This document shows, piece by piece, positions 26,385-36,670 of a stretch of 64,000 bases of DNA (position 1 is its first letter; every line of letters starts with the position of its first letter). The stretch is taken from NCBI RefSeq assembly GCF_009707485.1, contig NZ_CP046121.1, positions 3,100,001 through 3,164,000 on the forward strand, read 5' to 3'. The DNA comes from Nostocoides sp. HKS02 (GTDB lineage Bacteria; Actinomycetota; Actinomycetes; Actinomycetales; Dermatophilaceae). The notes below the pieces were generated by a model that had not been told where the DNA came from, did no database searches, and worked only from the letters and a program-made list of their open reading frames with translations. A program made the position numbers and the translations under genes.

Positions 26385-26840
26385 GTGGCTGACGCACGGA
26401 TCAGGATGGCGGGGCCCGACGATGCCCTGATCGTCGCTGCCCTCACCCTGCAGTGCGCCCGCGACCGGGGCGGCAGCGGGGAGCCGGGTTTCCTCGACCG
26501 GTTCGCCGGGGCGTGGGCCGCGCAGCACCACGCCCACCCGGTCTGGATCGCCGAGGCTGGAGACCAGCACGCCGGACACCTCCAGGCGGCCGTCATCGAC
26601 ACACTGCCCTGGCCGGGGCGCCCCGCGGGCGCCGGCACGCTCGTGGTCGAGACGTTCTACCTGCGACCCGAGCACCGGGGCCACGGCATCGGTGAACAGC
26701 TCGTGAGCGCGGCGATCGAGTGGGCGCGCAGCTCGGGCCTCAGTGGTGTCTCCATGTCCGCGGGCCTGCGGACTCGGCCGATGCTCGAGCGCGTCGGCTT
26801 CACGCCTGCGGACGCTGCCATGGAGCTGCGCTGGTCATGA
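26385..26840 (+). CDS. GNAT-family N-acetyltransferase
   Basis: About 151 residues. The acetyl-CoA pyrophosphate loop is 'LRPEHRGHGIGEQLV' (motif A, RxxGxG/A type), preceded by the beta-4 strand 'TLVVETFYL' and followed by 'SMSAGLRTRPMLERVGF'. The substrate is unknown. GTG at 26385 is chosen over TTG at 26373. It is the first gene of a three-gene set with a VOC protein and a P1-family peptidase, linked by overlapping codons. Confidence 0.78.
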   Translation: MADARIRMAGPDDALIVAALTLQCARDRGGSGEPGFLDRFAGAWAAQHHAHPVWIAEAGDQHAGHLQAAVIDTLPWPGRPAGAGTLVVETFYLRPEHRGHGIGEQLVSAAIEWARSSGLSGVSMSAGLRTRPMLERVGFTPADAAMELRWS

Positions 26841-27208
26841 GCAGCGACCTGCGGATCGGATCGATCGTGCTGAACGTCAGCGACGTGGCCCGGGCGATGG
26901 CGTTCTGGATGCCCGCGTTGGACTACGAGCCGCGCTACGAGCCGGAGCCGGACTGGGCGATCCTGCAGCCCCGTGGCGAGGTCGGGCCCAACCTGTCCCT
27001 CAACCTCGGCGAGACGCGCCCGGCGCCCGCGCCGCACCTCCACCTGGATCTCTATGCCCGTGACCAGGCGCGCGAGGTCGACCGGCTCGTTGGTCTGGGT
27101 GCCCGCCGCGTCGACGACTGGCCCTACCCCGCGGAGGCGCACGACTTCGTCGTCCTGGAGGACCCGGACGGCAACCGGTTCTGCGTCATCGATGCCAGTG
27201 GTGCCTGA
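26837..27208 (+). CDS. VOC-family (glyoxalase/dioxygenase-like) protein
   Basis: 123 residues: 'IGSIVLNVSDVARAMAFWMPALDY', 'HLHLDLYARDQAREVDRLVGLGA' and 'VVLEDPDGNRFCVID' are the VOC beta-alpha-beta-beta-beta module with likely His/Glu metal ligands. A functional class cannot be named. The ATG overlaps the GNAT stop as ATGA, indicating coupled translation. Confidence 0.8.
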   Translation: MSSDLRIGSIVLNVSDVARAMAFWMPALDYEPRYEPEPDWAILQPRGEVGPNLSLNLGETRPAPAPHLHLDLYARDQAREVDRLVGLGARRVDDWPYPAEAHDFVVLEDPDGNRFCVIDASGA

Positions 27209-27209
27209 G

Positions 27210-28268
27210 ATGCGGCCCGGGCCGCACAACTCGCTCACCGACGTACCCGGTCTGCTCGTCGGGCACGCCACTCGGCGCGAGCCCGGCTGGCTGACGGGGA
27301 CGACTGTGGTCGTGGCCCCACCTGAGGGTGCGGTGGGCGGGGTGGACGTCCGCGGAGGCGCTCCCGGCACGCGTGAGACCGACCTGCTCGACCCGCGTAA
27401 CCTCGTCGACCGGGTCAACGCCGTGGTGCTCACGGGCGGCAGCGCGTTCGGGCTGGCCGCAGCGGACGGGGTGATGCAGGCCCTGTATGCCGCCGGGCTG
27501 GGGTGGCCGGTCGGCGAACCCGGGCAGGTGGTCCCAATCGTGCCCGCCGCCGTGGTGTTCGACCTTGGCCGCGGTGGCGACTTCGGCCACGTGCCGACCG
27601 CTGCCGACGGCCGTGCAGCCTTCGATGCAGCCGGCGACGGTCCCGTGGAGCAGGGCTGTGTCGGCGCGGGCACCGGCGCGAGAGCCGGGGGTTTCAAAGG
27701 CGGGATCGGCTCGGCCAGCGTCGTCCTCGAGGACGGCACCACGGTCGCGGCACTCGTGGTGGTGAACGCCTTCGGCGATGCCTGCGACGTGCGGACCGGT
27801 GAGCTGCTCGCCCGGCGCCACGGCCTCGCCGGTGAGTTCGACCAGGTGGGGGTCCCGAGCCCGCCCGAGGCCGAGGCGGCACGCGAACGCGCGCTCGCGG
27901 CATACGCCGAGGACCCCGTGCGACCCGGAATGGCGACGGTCATCGGGGTCATCGCCACCGACGCCCCCCTCACCAAGGCGCAGTGCCAGAAGGTGAGTGG
28001 GCTGGGCCATGACGGTCTGGCGCGAGCCATCGCACCCGTGCACACCCTGCTGGACGGCGACACGCTCTTCACCCTCGCGGTGGGCGATGGCTCGCCCCTC
28101 GACCTGCCGGCCCTGCATGCGGTGATGGTGGCGGCGAGTGAGTGCGTCACCCGCGCCGTCGGGCACGCCATGCTGTCCGCCGAGTCGGTGGACATCGGGG
28201 AAGTGCAGCTGCGGTCGTACCGCGACGCCTTTCCGTCGGCATTCGACCCGGCGGCTCCGCCGACCTGA
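27210..28268 (+). CDS. P1 (S58/DmpA) family peptidase
   Basis: 352 residues. 'NSLTDVPGLLVGHATR', 'GGAPGTRETDLLDP', 'VVLTGGSAFGLAAADGVM', 'GCVGAGTGARAGGFKGGIGSAS' and 'VVVNAFGDACD' define the P1/DmpA aminopeptidase fold. In these N-terminal nucleophile enzymes the chain is cut in the middle to free the catalytic residue. They cleave N-terminal residues from small peptides or act as amidases. ATG at 27210 follows the VOC stop directly; two GTGs at 27198 and 27201 are alternatives. Last gene of the GNAT-VOC-peptidase operon. Confidence 0.82.
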   Translation: MRPGPHNSLTDVPGLLVGHATRREPGWLTGTTVVVAPPEGAVGGVDVRGGAPGTRETDLLDPRNLVDRVNAVVLTGGSAFGLAAADGVMQALYAAGLGWPVGEPGQVVPIVPAAVVFDLGRGGDFGHVPTAADGRAAFDAAGDGPVEQGCVGAGTGARAGGFKGGIGSASVVLEDGTTVAALVVVNAFGDACDVRTGELLARRHGLAGEFDQVGVPSPPEAEAARERALAAYAEDPVRPGMATVIGVIATDAPLTKAQCQKVSGLGHDGLARAIAPVHTLLDGDTLFTLAVGDGSPLDLPALHAVMVAASECVTRAVGHAMLSAESVDIGEVQLRSYRDAFPSAFDPAAPPT

Positions 28269-28406
28269 CCGAAGCGGCGCCGTGGGCAGCTTCGTCCGTG
28301 TCCTGACCCGGACGATCCTGCCCACGGATCGGTATGCCGTTCCGCCAGCCTGCGCCGGCACGTGCGCCGGCGCCATCGAGGGCGCCGCAGTCAGGGGTGG
28401 GAGCCG

Positions 28407-28433
28407 TTTGCACTCTCCCCCCGAGAGTGCCAA
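28407..28433. promoter_or_regulatory. CIRCE operator 1 (HrcA site)
   Basis: TTTGCACTC, 9-nt spacer, GAGTGCCAA: 9-bp arms close to the CIRCE consensus TTAGCACTC-N9-GAGTGCTAA. It overlaps the likely -35/-10 region, so HrcA bound here would block RNA polymerase directly. Confidence 0.88.
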
Positions 28434-28441
28434 TAATGGCG

Positions 28442-28468
28442 TTAGCACTCTCAGCCTGAGAGTGACAA
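28442..28468. promoter_or_regulatory. CIRCE operator 2 (HrcA site)
   Basis: TTAGCACTC, 9-nt spacer, GAGTGACAA. The left arm is exact consensus. It lies 8 bp after the first CIRCE, near the expected transcript start. Confidence 0.9.
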
Positions 28469-28511
28469 TCCTGGCCAGTCAAGGCGAGGTCCGGGGACCA
28501 CGGCGACGTGA

Positions 28512-30212
<1,701 letters not shown>

Positions 30213-30244
30213 CGAAACCCGCGCAACCGGCATACGCCACAGCT

Positions 30245-30276
30245 GAGGGCGGCTCACCGAAAGGTGGGCCGCCCTC
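30245..30276 (+). terminator. intrinsic terminator after groEL
   Basis: A 14-bp stem around a GAAA tetraloop: GAGGGCGGCTCACC / GGTGGGCCGCCCTC, with one U-G wobble. It lies 33 nt after the groEL stop. Confidence 0.8.
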
Positions 30277-30322
30277 GGTCGTTCGGCGTCGGGCTCGGTC
30301 GTCCGCCGTGTAGAACTGAGCA

Positions 30323-32020
30323 GTGGCAGGTCACGACGCGCACGGCTCCCTGGTCCTCGGACCGTTGCTCCGCTATGTCGACGAGACGTCGGCGACCATC
30401 TGGGTTCAGGCGGCCCATGCCGCCACCGTGCGCGTGCGCGCGTTCGGCCGGTCCTGGGAGTCGCGGACCTTCACCGTGCACGGCCACCACTACGCCCTGG
30501 TCGTCCTCGACGGCCTCGAGCCCGGGACCACGAGCGACTACGCGGTCGAGATCGACGACGCCACGGTCTGGCCCGAGCCTGAGCCGCAGTTCGACGGCCT
30601 GCCGCCGAGCCGGATCCGCACGCTGCGCTCCGAGGAGCCGACCCGGATGGCGTTCGGGTCGTGCCGCACGAGTGTGTCCCACGACGCCGCGGGGATCGAG
30701 AGCCACGGGGTCGACGCCCTGCGCGCCTACGCCTACCACCTGAGCCGACCGGAGACCGGGGCGCCGGAGTGGCCGCACCTCGTCGCGTTCCTGGGGGACC
30801 AGGTGTACGCCGACGAGACGTCCGAGGAGATGCGCGCCTACATCGCGTCGCGGCGCAGCCTCGACGAGCCGCCGTATGCCGAGCTCAAGGACTTTCGCGA
30901 GTACGCGCACCTCTACCGGCTGGCGTGGTCCGACCCGCTGAACCGGTGGCTGCTCTCGACGCTGCCGAGCGTCATGATCTTCGACGACCACGACATCCGC
31001 GACGACTGGAACACCTCGATCGACTGGCTCCACGAGATCCGAGCCACCCCGTGGTGGCACGAGCGCATCGTGGGGGGTCTCGCGTCCTACTGGGTCTACC
31101 AGCACGCGGGCAACCTCTCGCCACAGGACCTCGCGGAGGACGAGGTCTGGCAGCACCTCCAGTCCCGGCTCGCCGCAGAGCCCGAGCGCGAGCCGGACCT
31201 CACCGAGTACCTCGACACCTTCGCTGCACGGGCGGACGCCCACCCGGACAGCTACCGCTGGAGCTACGCGCGTGACCTGGGTGAGTCGCGGCTGGTCGTC
31301 ATCGACTCGCGGGCCTCGCGGGTGCTGACCCCCGACCGCCGCTCGATGCTCGACGACGCCGAGCTGGCGTGGCTCGACGACCACCTGCGGGGCGGCTTCG
31401 ACCACCTGCTCGTAGCCACTTCGCTGCCGTTCCTCATCGCCCCCGGCATCCACGACCTCGAAGCGATCGACGAGGCGATGGCCGAGGGCGCGTGGGGGCG
31501 TGCGGTGGGGAGCCTCGGGGAACGGATGCGCAGGGCCCTCGACCTCGAGCACTGGGCGGCGTTCCAGGACGGTTTCCTGCAGGTGCTCGACCTGGTCGTC
31601 GAGGTGGCCACCGGGACGCGCGGTCCCGCGCCCGGAACCATCACCTTCCTGTCAGGCGACGTCCACAACTCCTACGTGACCAGCCTCGACCCGGGCAGCC
31701 TGCCCGGCGGCAGCAGCCGAGTCCTGCAGGCGGTGTGCTCGCCGATCCGCAACCCACTGCCGCGGACGGCACGGGTAGCCCAGGCCGTGTCGGCTCGCTG
31801 GCTCGCGCGGCCGCTGCGGAGCCTGGCGCGCCGCTCGACCAAGGTGCCCGTCCCGGCATACCCCTGGTCGGTGGTCGAGGGCCCGTGGTTCGAGAACACG
31901 CTCGCGACGGTCGAGATCCGCGGTCGCGGGCTGGTGATTCGCTGGGACGCCGGGCAGGTCCGCGGGGAGCAGTACGACGCTCCAACCCTCGAGCAGGTTG
32001 CCCGCGTCGTCGTCAGCTGA
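30323..32020 (+). CDS. PhoD-like phosphatase/phosphodiesterase
   Basis: 565 residues. An N-terminal Ig-like domain ('GPLLRYVDETSATIWVQA') precedes the metallophosphatase core: 'MAFGSCRTS', 'HLVAFLGDQVYADE', 'VMIFDDHDIRDDW', 'YRWSYARDLGESRLVVIDSR' and 'ITFLSGDVHNSYV'. These are the metal-binding blocks of alkaline phosphatase D. No signal peptide is visible, so it may act inside the cell, unlike Tat-exported PhoD. It belongs to the cytosolic-looking 'alkaline phosphatase D family' subgroup. Start GTG at 30323; substrate unknown. Confidence 0.85.
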   Translation: MAGHDAHGSLVLGPLLRYVDETSATIWVQAAHAATVRVRAFGRSWESRTFTVHGHHYALVVLDGLEPGTTSDYAVEIDDATVWPEPEPQFDGLPPSRIRTLRSEEPTRMAFGSCRTSVSHDAAGIESHGVDALRAYAYHLSRPETGAPEWPHLVAFLGDQVYADETSEEMRAYIASRRSLDEPPYAELKDFREYAHLYRLAWSDPLNRWLLSTLPSVMIFDDHDIRDDWNTSIDWLHEIRATPWWHERIVGGLASYWVYQHAGNLSPQDLAEDEVWQHLQSRLAAEPEREPDLTEYLDTFAARADAHPDSYRWSYARDLGESRLVVIDSRASRVLTPDRRSMLDDAELAWLDDHLRGGFDHLLVATSLPFLIAPGIHDLEAIDEAMAEGAWGRAVGSLGERMRRALDLEHWAAFQDGFLQVLDLVVEVATGTRGPAPGTITFLSGDVHNSYVTSLDPGSLPGGSSRVLQAVCSPIRNPLPRTARVAQAVSARWLARPLRSLARRSTKVPVPAYPWSVVEGPWFENTLATVEIRGRGLVIRWDAGQVRGEQYDAPTLEQVARVVVS

Positions 32021-32072
32021 GCCCCGATCGTGCGATCCGGGTCGCCGTTTCCTGGGCACATTGGGGGGTTCA

Positions 32073-32130
32073 CTCAGGGTCAGTTCAGGGTCGATCCTGA
32101 AGGCGTCAGAGGGGGGCGGATCCCTAGGTT
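32073..32130 (+). promoter_or_regulatory. promoter with 11-bp-spaced direct repeats, upstream of the ABC exporter
   Basis: CTCAGGGTC at 32073-32081 and TTCAGGGTC at 32084-32092 are direct repeats with an 11-bp period, the spacing used by OmpR/PhoB-type response regulators. A -10-like TAGGTT is at 32125-32130. This suggests the exporter is switched on by a two-component system. One such pair is encoded at 42-44 kb, but no link can be shown. Confidence 0.5.
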
Positions 32131-32150
32131 GAGCAGAAGGAAGTTCCACC

Positions 32151-32969
32151 ATGAGCCGGGAGCCCGAGATGACCGCAACCCCTGTGACCCGAGTCGATCC
32201 GTCCGACCCACGACCCGGTCAGCCAGCCATCGCAGCTCGGGTCATCGGCCTGACCAAGGTCTACGGCAAGGGCGAGACGCAGGTGCGGGCCCTCGACGGC
32301 GTGAGCCTCGACATCGCCCGCGGTGAGTTCACCGCGGTCATGGGACCGTCGGGCTCGGGCAAGTCGACGATGATGCACTGCGCGGCCGGTCTCGACGCGG
32401 CGACAAGCGGCCAGGTGCTGATCGGGGACGTCGACCTCACCGCGTTGAAGGACAAGGCCTTGACGACGTTGCGCCGCGACCGGCTCGGGTTCGTCTTCCA
32501 GTCGTTCAACCTCATCCCGACCCTCAACGCCCGCGAGAACATCGTGCTTCCCCTCGCCATCGCCGGGCGCGAGCCTGACCCGGAGTGGTTCGACCTCGTC
32601 ATCGACACGGTCGGCCTGCGCGACCGCCTGACCCACCGGCCGAGCGAGCTGTCCGGTGGCCAGCAGCAGCGCGTGGCATGTGCGCGGGCCCTCGTGACCC
32701 GGCCCGAGATCGTCTTCGCCGACGAGCCGACCGGCAACCTCGACTCGACCTCGGGCGCGGAGGTGCTGGGCTTCCTGCGCCGCAGCGTCGACGAGTTCGG
32801 GCAGACCGTCGTGATGGTCACGCACGACCCGGTGGCGGCCTCCCACACCGACCGGGTGGTCTTCCTCGCCGACGGCCGAGTCGTCGACGAGATGCGCGAG
32901 CCGACCGCCGAGCGGATCCTCGAGCGAATGGCCGAGGTCTCCGCCCGCCCGCGCCAGGCGCGGGGCTGA
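32151..32969 (+). CDS. MacB/LolD-type ABC transporter ATP-binding protein
   Basis: 272 residues. Walker A 'MGPSGSGKSTMMH', signature 'LSGGQQQRVACARAL', Walker B 'IVFADEPTGNLDS' and 'VVMVTHDPVAA' are typical of the MacB/FtsE class. Members of this class drive mechanotransmission transporters for peptides, antibiotics or lipids rather than import. AAGGAAG precedes the ATG. The permease gene follows after 3 bp, so the two form one transporter. Confidence 0.9.
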   Translation: MSREPEMTATPVTRVDPSDPRPGQPAIAARVIGLTKVYGKGETQVRALDGVSLDIARGEFTAVMGPSGSGKSTMMHCAAGLDAATSGQVLIGDVDLTALKDKALTTLRRDRLGFVFQSFNLIPTLNARENIVLPLAIAGREPDPEWFDLVIDTVGLRDRLTHRPSELSGGQQQRVACARALVTRPEIVFADEPTGNLDSTSGAEVLGFLRRSVDEFGQTVVMVTHDPVAASHTDRVVFLADGRVVDEMREPTAERILERMAEVSARPRQARG

Positions 32970-32972
32970 GCC

Positions 32973-35516
32973 ATGCTCCGGGCGAGCTGGCAGAGCCTTC
33001 TCGGTCGCAAGCTGCGGCTGCTCATGAGCGCGTTCGCGATCATCCTCGGCGTGTCCTTCGTCTCCGGCTCGCTGATCTTCACCGACACCCTCGGCAAGGC
33101 GTTCAGCGGCATCGTCGACACCGTGGGTGACGTCGTCGTACGCCCCCAGACCGCACGCAGCGACTTCGACACGTCCCGCACCGCCGCCACCGTGCCCGGC
33201 TCCCTGGTGCGGTCGCTCGCGACGGTCCCGGGCGCAGCGCGCGCCGACGGCAACGTCTCCGACCCCACCACCTTCGTCGTGTCCAAGTCGGGCAAGCTGA
33301 TCGGCGGCCAGGGCGCGCCCGGACTGGGGATCTCGTACAACGACGCGCCGACCGCCGCGGGTGACCCGCCCGCCACGATCGCCCAGGGCCGCTGGCCGGT
33401 GCGCGCCGGTGAGGTGGTGCTCGACGTGCTCACCGCCGAGCGGGCGGCATACCGGGTCGGGGACACGGTCACGCTCGCGACCAGCGGAGCCGACCCGATC
33501 GTGCGGGCCACCCTGGTCGGCACGGCCCAGTTCAAGTCCGGGGGACTGGTCGGCGCCACGCTCGCCTTCTTCGACACCCGCACCGCGCAGCAGTTGTTCC
33601 TGGGCGGCAAGGACGCCTACAGCGACGCGTGGGTGACGGCCGCACCGGGCACCAGCCAGACCGACCTCGCGAAGGCCGTCCAGGCGCGGCTGCCCCGGGG
33701 CTTCGAGGCGATTACCGGTGAGGCGGCAGCCAAGGAGTCGCAGAACAGCATCAACAAGGCGTTGTCGTTCATCAGCACCTTCCTGCTGATCTTCGCCGGG
33801 ATCGCCCTGTTCGTCGGGTCTTTCCTGATCATCAACACGTTCTCGATCCTGGTGGCCCAGCGCAGCCGCGAGCTGGCGCTGTTCCGCGCCCTCGGGGCCA
33901 CCCGGCGGCAGGTCACCCGGTCGGTGCTCTTCGAGGCGTTCGTCGTCGGCCTGGTGGGCTCGACGCTGGGCCTGGGTCTGGGGTTCCTGCTCGCGCTGGG
34001 GATCAAGGCGCTGTTCGCGACGTTCGGGCTGGACCTGAGCGGGTCACCGCTGGTCTTCCAGTGGCCGACGGCCTTCTGGTCGTATGCCGTGGGGCTGGTC
34101 GTGACGATGGTGGCGGCATACCTGCCTGCGCGCCGGGCCGGCAAGATGCCACCGGTGGCGGCCATGCGGGACGACGTCGCCCTACCGGAGTCGGCGCTGC
34201 GGTGGCGGCTGCTGGTGGGTGGGGTGCTGATGGCTGGCGGGGTGGTGAGCGCCTACCTGGGCTCGTTCACGACGATCGACAACTCGGCCTACTACGTCGG
34301 TGCCGGGGTGTTCGGTCTCCTGCTCGGCGTCGCCCTGACCAGCCCCGTGATCGGTCGGCCGGTGATCGCGCTGTGCGGGGTGGTCTACCGCAGGGTGTTC
34401 GCCGCGGTCGGTGTCATGGCCGAGCAGAACGCCGTGCGCAACCCACGACGGACTGCCGCCACCGCCTCAGCGCTGATGATCGGGCTGACCCTGGTGTCGA
34501 TGATGTCCGTCTTCGGCGCATCGGCCAAGGCCAGCGTCGACAAGTCGATCAGGGACAACTTCGTCGCTGACTACGTCGTCTCGAACGCCATCGGTCAGCC
34601 GTTCTCGACGAAGGTCACCAGCGAGGTCGCGGCGGTGCCGGGAGTGCGCACCGCCACGCCGCTGCGGTCGTTGAGCATCACCATCGGCCAGGACCGCTCC
34701 TTCGGCGCGGCGATCGACCCCGCGACCTTCGCGACGGCAGTGCCGATCGAGATCCTGTCCGGATCACTCGCCGACCTGGGCAGGAACGGCCTGCTGCTCG
34801 ACGACAAGGAGGCCCGCAAGACCCATCTGAGCGTCGGCTCGACCGTCCAGGCCACCGTGGCCGGCCAGAAGTCGACCTACCGCGTCGCGGCGGTGTACCG
34901 CTCGATGGAAGCGATGCAGGTGCCCGTGCTCATCTCGCTGGCCGCGGCTGACGCGGCCGGTGTGCCGGAGCAGGACAGCATGGCCTTCGTCCTGCGTGAG
35001 CCCGGCGCCGACACCAAGGCCGTGCAGGCCGGCATCGAGAAGGTCATCGCCGACCTGCCGACCGTCACCCTGAAGGACCAGAACGCCTTCGCCGCCGAAC
35101 AACGCAAGCCGATCGACCAGTTGCTGTACATGATCTACGCGCTGCTCGGCCTGGCCGTCGTGATCGCGGTGCTGGGCATCGTGAACACCCTGGCCCTGTC
35201 GGTCATCGAGCGCACCCGCGAGATCGGACTGCTGCGCGCGGTCGGCCTGAGCCGGCGACAGTTGCGCACCATGCTCCGGCTGGAGTCCGTGGCGATCGCG
35301 CTGCTCGGAGCGGTGCTCGGGGTGGCCCTCGGCCTCGGCGCCGGCTGGGCGCTGCAACGCAGCCTGGCCGACGACGGGATCGACGTCCTCGCGATCCCGG
35401 GCGCGCAGCTCGCGGTCTTCGTGGTGCTCGCCGGTCTCGTCGGGGTGCTCGCCGCCTTGTGGCCAGGTCGGCGCGCAGCGCGTCTCGACGTGCTCAAGGC
35501 GATCACCACGGAGTAG
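32973..35516 (+). CDS. MacB/FtsX-type ABC transporter permease
   Basis: 847 residues. An N-terminal helix (about 17-40) precedes a periplasmic-type extracytoplasmic domain. A first FtsX core of three helices (about 265-385) carries 'RSRELALFRALGATRRQVTRSV'. A second helix starts near 420, followed by a second extracytoplasmic domain and a second FtsX core (about 710-845, 'RTREIGLLRAVGLSRRQLRTML'). This duplicated layout is that of large actinobacterial DUF214-type exporters paired with a MacB-like ATPase. They are often linked to antimicrobial peptide or lipid export. Substrate unknown. Confidence 0.87.
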   Translation: MLRASWQSLLGRKLRLLMSAFAIILGVSFVSGSLIFTDTLGKAFSGIVDTVGDVVVRPQTARSDFDTSRTAATVPGSLVRSLATVPGAARADGNVSDPTTFVVSKSGKLIGGQGAPGLGISYNDAPTAAGDPPATIAQGRWPVRAGEVVLDVLTAERAAYRVGDTVTLATSGADPIVRATLVGTAQFKSGGLVGATLAFFDTRTAQQLFLGGKDAYSDAWVTAAPGTSQTDLAKAVQARLPRGFEAITGEAAAKESQNSINKALSFISTFLLIFAGIALFVGSFLIINTFSILVAQRSRELALFRALGATRRQVTRSVLFEAFVVGLVGSTLGLGLGFLLALGIKALFATFGLDLSGSPLVFQWPTAFWSYAVGLVVTMVAAYLPARRAGKMPPVAAMRDDVALPESALRWRLLVGGVLMAGGVVSAYLGSFTTIDNSAYYVGAGVFGLLLGVALTSPVIGRPVIALCGVVYRRVFAAVGVMAEQNAVRNPRRTAATASALMIGLTLVSMMSVFGASAKASVDKSIRDNFVADYVVSNAIGQPFSTKVTSEVAAVPGVRTATPLRSLSITIGQDRSFGAAIDPATFATAVPIEILSGSLADLGRNGLLLDDKEARKTHLSVGSTVQATVAGQKSTYRVAAVYRSMEAMQVPVLISLAAADAAGVPEQDSMAFVLREPGADTKAVQAGIEKVIADLPTVTLKDQNAFAAEQRKPIDQLLYMIYALLGLAVVIAVLGIVNTLALSVIERTREIGLLRAVGLSRRQLRTMLRLESVAIALLGAVLGVALGLGAGWALQRSLADDGIDVLAIPGAQLAVFVVLAGLVGVLAALWPGRRAARLDVLKAITTE

Positions 35517-35528
35517 CGGCCGCCGTGG

Positions 35529-35819
35529 TCAGCTGAACATGCGCAGCGTCTGGGCCTCGGTCTCGGCGTAGTGCGCCCCGGCCGCCGCGAGGACCGAGCC
35601 GATCGAGTCGAGCGAGGCACGCACCTGGCGTTGAGTGCCCTGCCACTCGCCCACCAGGGTCTGGAAACGGGCCGACGCGGTGCCGGTCCACGCGTCCTGA
35701 AGACCCTGCAGCCGGCCGAGCATGGCCGAGACCTGACTGTCGATCTCGCCGGAGATGCGGGCGATGTCTGCGGAAGCGGCGCTGATGCGGCCGGTGTCGA
35801 CCTGGAACTGCGCTGACAT
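35529..35819 (-). CDS. WXG100-family (ESAT-6-like) protein
   Basis: 96 residues, all helical, with the central WTG turn ('LQDAWTGTASARFQTL') of a WXG100 hairpin and a C-terminal 'YAETEAQTLRMF' that contains a YxxxE-type export signal (YAETE). Such proteins are substrates of the type VII (ESX) secretion system. Only one is present and no ESX core gene is in this window. It may be secreted as a homodimer by a system elsewhere. Confidence 0.85.
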   Translation of the reverse strand: MSAQFQVDTGRISAASADIARISGEIDSQVSAMLGRLQGLQDAWTGTASARFQTLVGEWQGTQRQVRASLDSIGSVLAAAGAHYAETEAQTLRMFS

Positions 35820-35938
35820 GGATGGCTCCTCTCGGGTGGCGGCCGTGCTGGCGCGCGTGTGCCTCGACGGTAGGCGACCCCCGGCCCGGGACGTGGAGGT
35901 TATCCACAGGCCCGGGCCGAGGCAGTAGCGTCGGACGG

Positions 35939-36670
35939 GTGACGATCTGGATCGACCCCCCTGCGTGGCCGGCGCACGGCCGGTTGTGGTCGCACCTCAT
36001 CAGCGACGAGTCGTATGCCGAGCTGCACGACTTCGCTGCGGCACAAGGGATTCCGCCTCGAGGCTTTGAGGGCGACCACTACGACGTGCCCGAGGAGCGC
36101 CATGCCGCGCTGGTGGCGGCGGGCGCCCGGTCGGTCGGGGGACGCGAGCTCGCCCGCATCCTTCGCGACAGCGGGCTACGGATCCAGAAGCGCACGCGAG
36201 AGCGGGTGATCCGCTCGGTGCCGGACGCGCCCTGGCTGCCGCCGGGCTCGAGGGTCGACGTGATCGCATCGCGCCACGAGGCCGTGCCCGCCAACACGGT
36301 CGTGGTGCGGCTCGCGTTGGTCCGCGGCGAGAACCTGCTGGCCGTGGCGGGACCTGACGGCGGCCTGGACCTGCCCTCGAGGCCGGTTGGAGACACCGGC
36401 GCGGCCGACGCGGTGGAGGAGCTGCGCCACTCGATCCTCGGTGCGTCCCGTGACGCCGCACCGCAGCTGCTCGGGTATGTCCGCAACACCGTGCCCAAGG
36501 CCGGTCCGGAGTATCCATGGCCGACTCCGCAGGCCTGCTTTGCGGTGTTCGTCGAACGAGATGTCCTCGAGGAGGCGGTGGACGGCAGGTGGCTGGACGC
36601 CGATGGTGCGCGAGCGGCGCTGTCGGGTCGGCACTGGTGGCCGCTGTTGCTCGACGGGGACCATCGGTGA
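35939..36670 (+). CDS. DUF4031 protein with degenerate Nudix-like C-terminal half
   Basis: 243 residues. The N-terminal 85 residues ('WIDPPAWPAHGRLWSHLISD', 'GFEGDHYDVPEERH') are DUF4031. The C-terminal part ('VRLALVRGENLLAVAGPDGGLDLPSR') looks like a Nudix fold, but the canonical GX5EX7REUXEE box is replaced by 'DTGAADAVEELRHSIL'. It ends 'ALSGRHWWPLL', nearly the same as the end of the next protein ('ALSGSRFWWPLV'), so the two C-terminal halves are probably paralogues. GTG start; TAGCGT lies 7 nt upstream, fitting a leaderless transcript. Confidence 0.72.
   Translation: MTIWIDPPAWPAHGRLWSHLISDESYAELHDFAAAQGIPPRGFEGDHYDVPEERHAALVAAGARSVGGRELARILRDSGLRIQKRTRERVIRSVPDAPWLPPGSRVDVIASRHEAVPANTVVVRLALVRGENLLAVAGPDGGLDLPSRPVGDTGAADAVEELRHSILGASRDAAPQLLGYVRNTVPKAGPEYPWPTPQACFAVFVERDVLEEAVDGRWLDADGARAALSGRHWWPLLLDGDHR

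Noticed and set aside
23125..26397. 1090-codon open frame on the minus strand
   Set aside because: It runs antisense through the aquaporin, arsC, HAD and decarboxylase genes, all of which show family motifs. Low-complexity His/Arg/Gly/Asp content is typical of a shadow frame in high-GC DNA.
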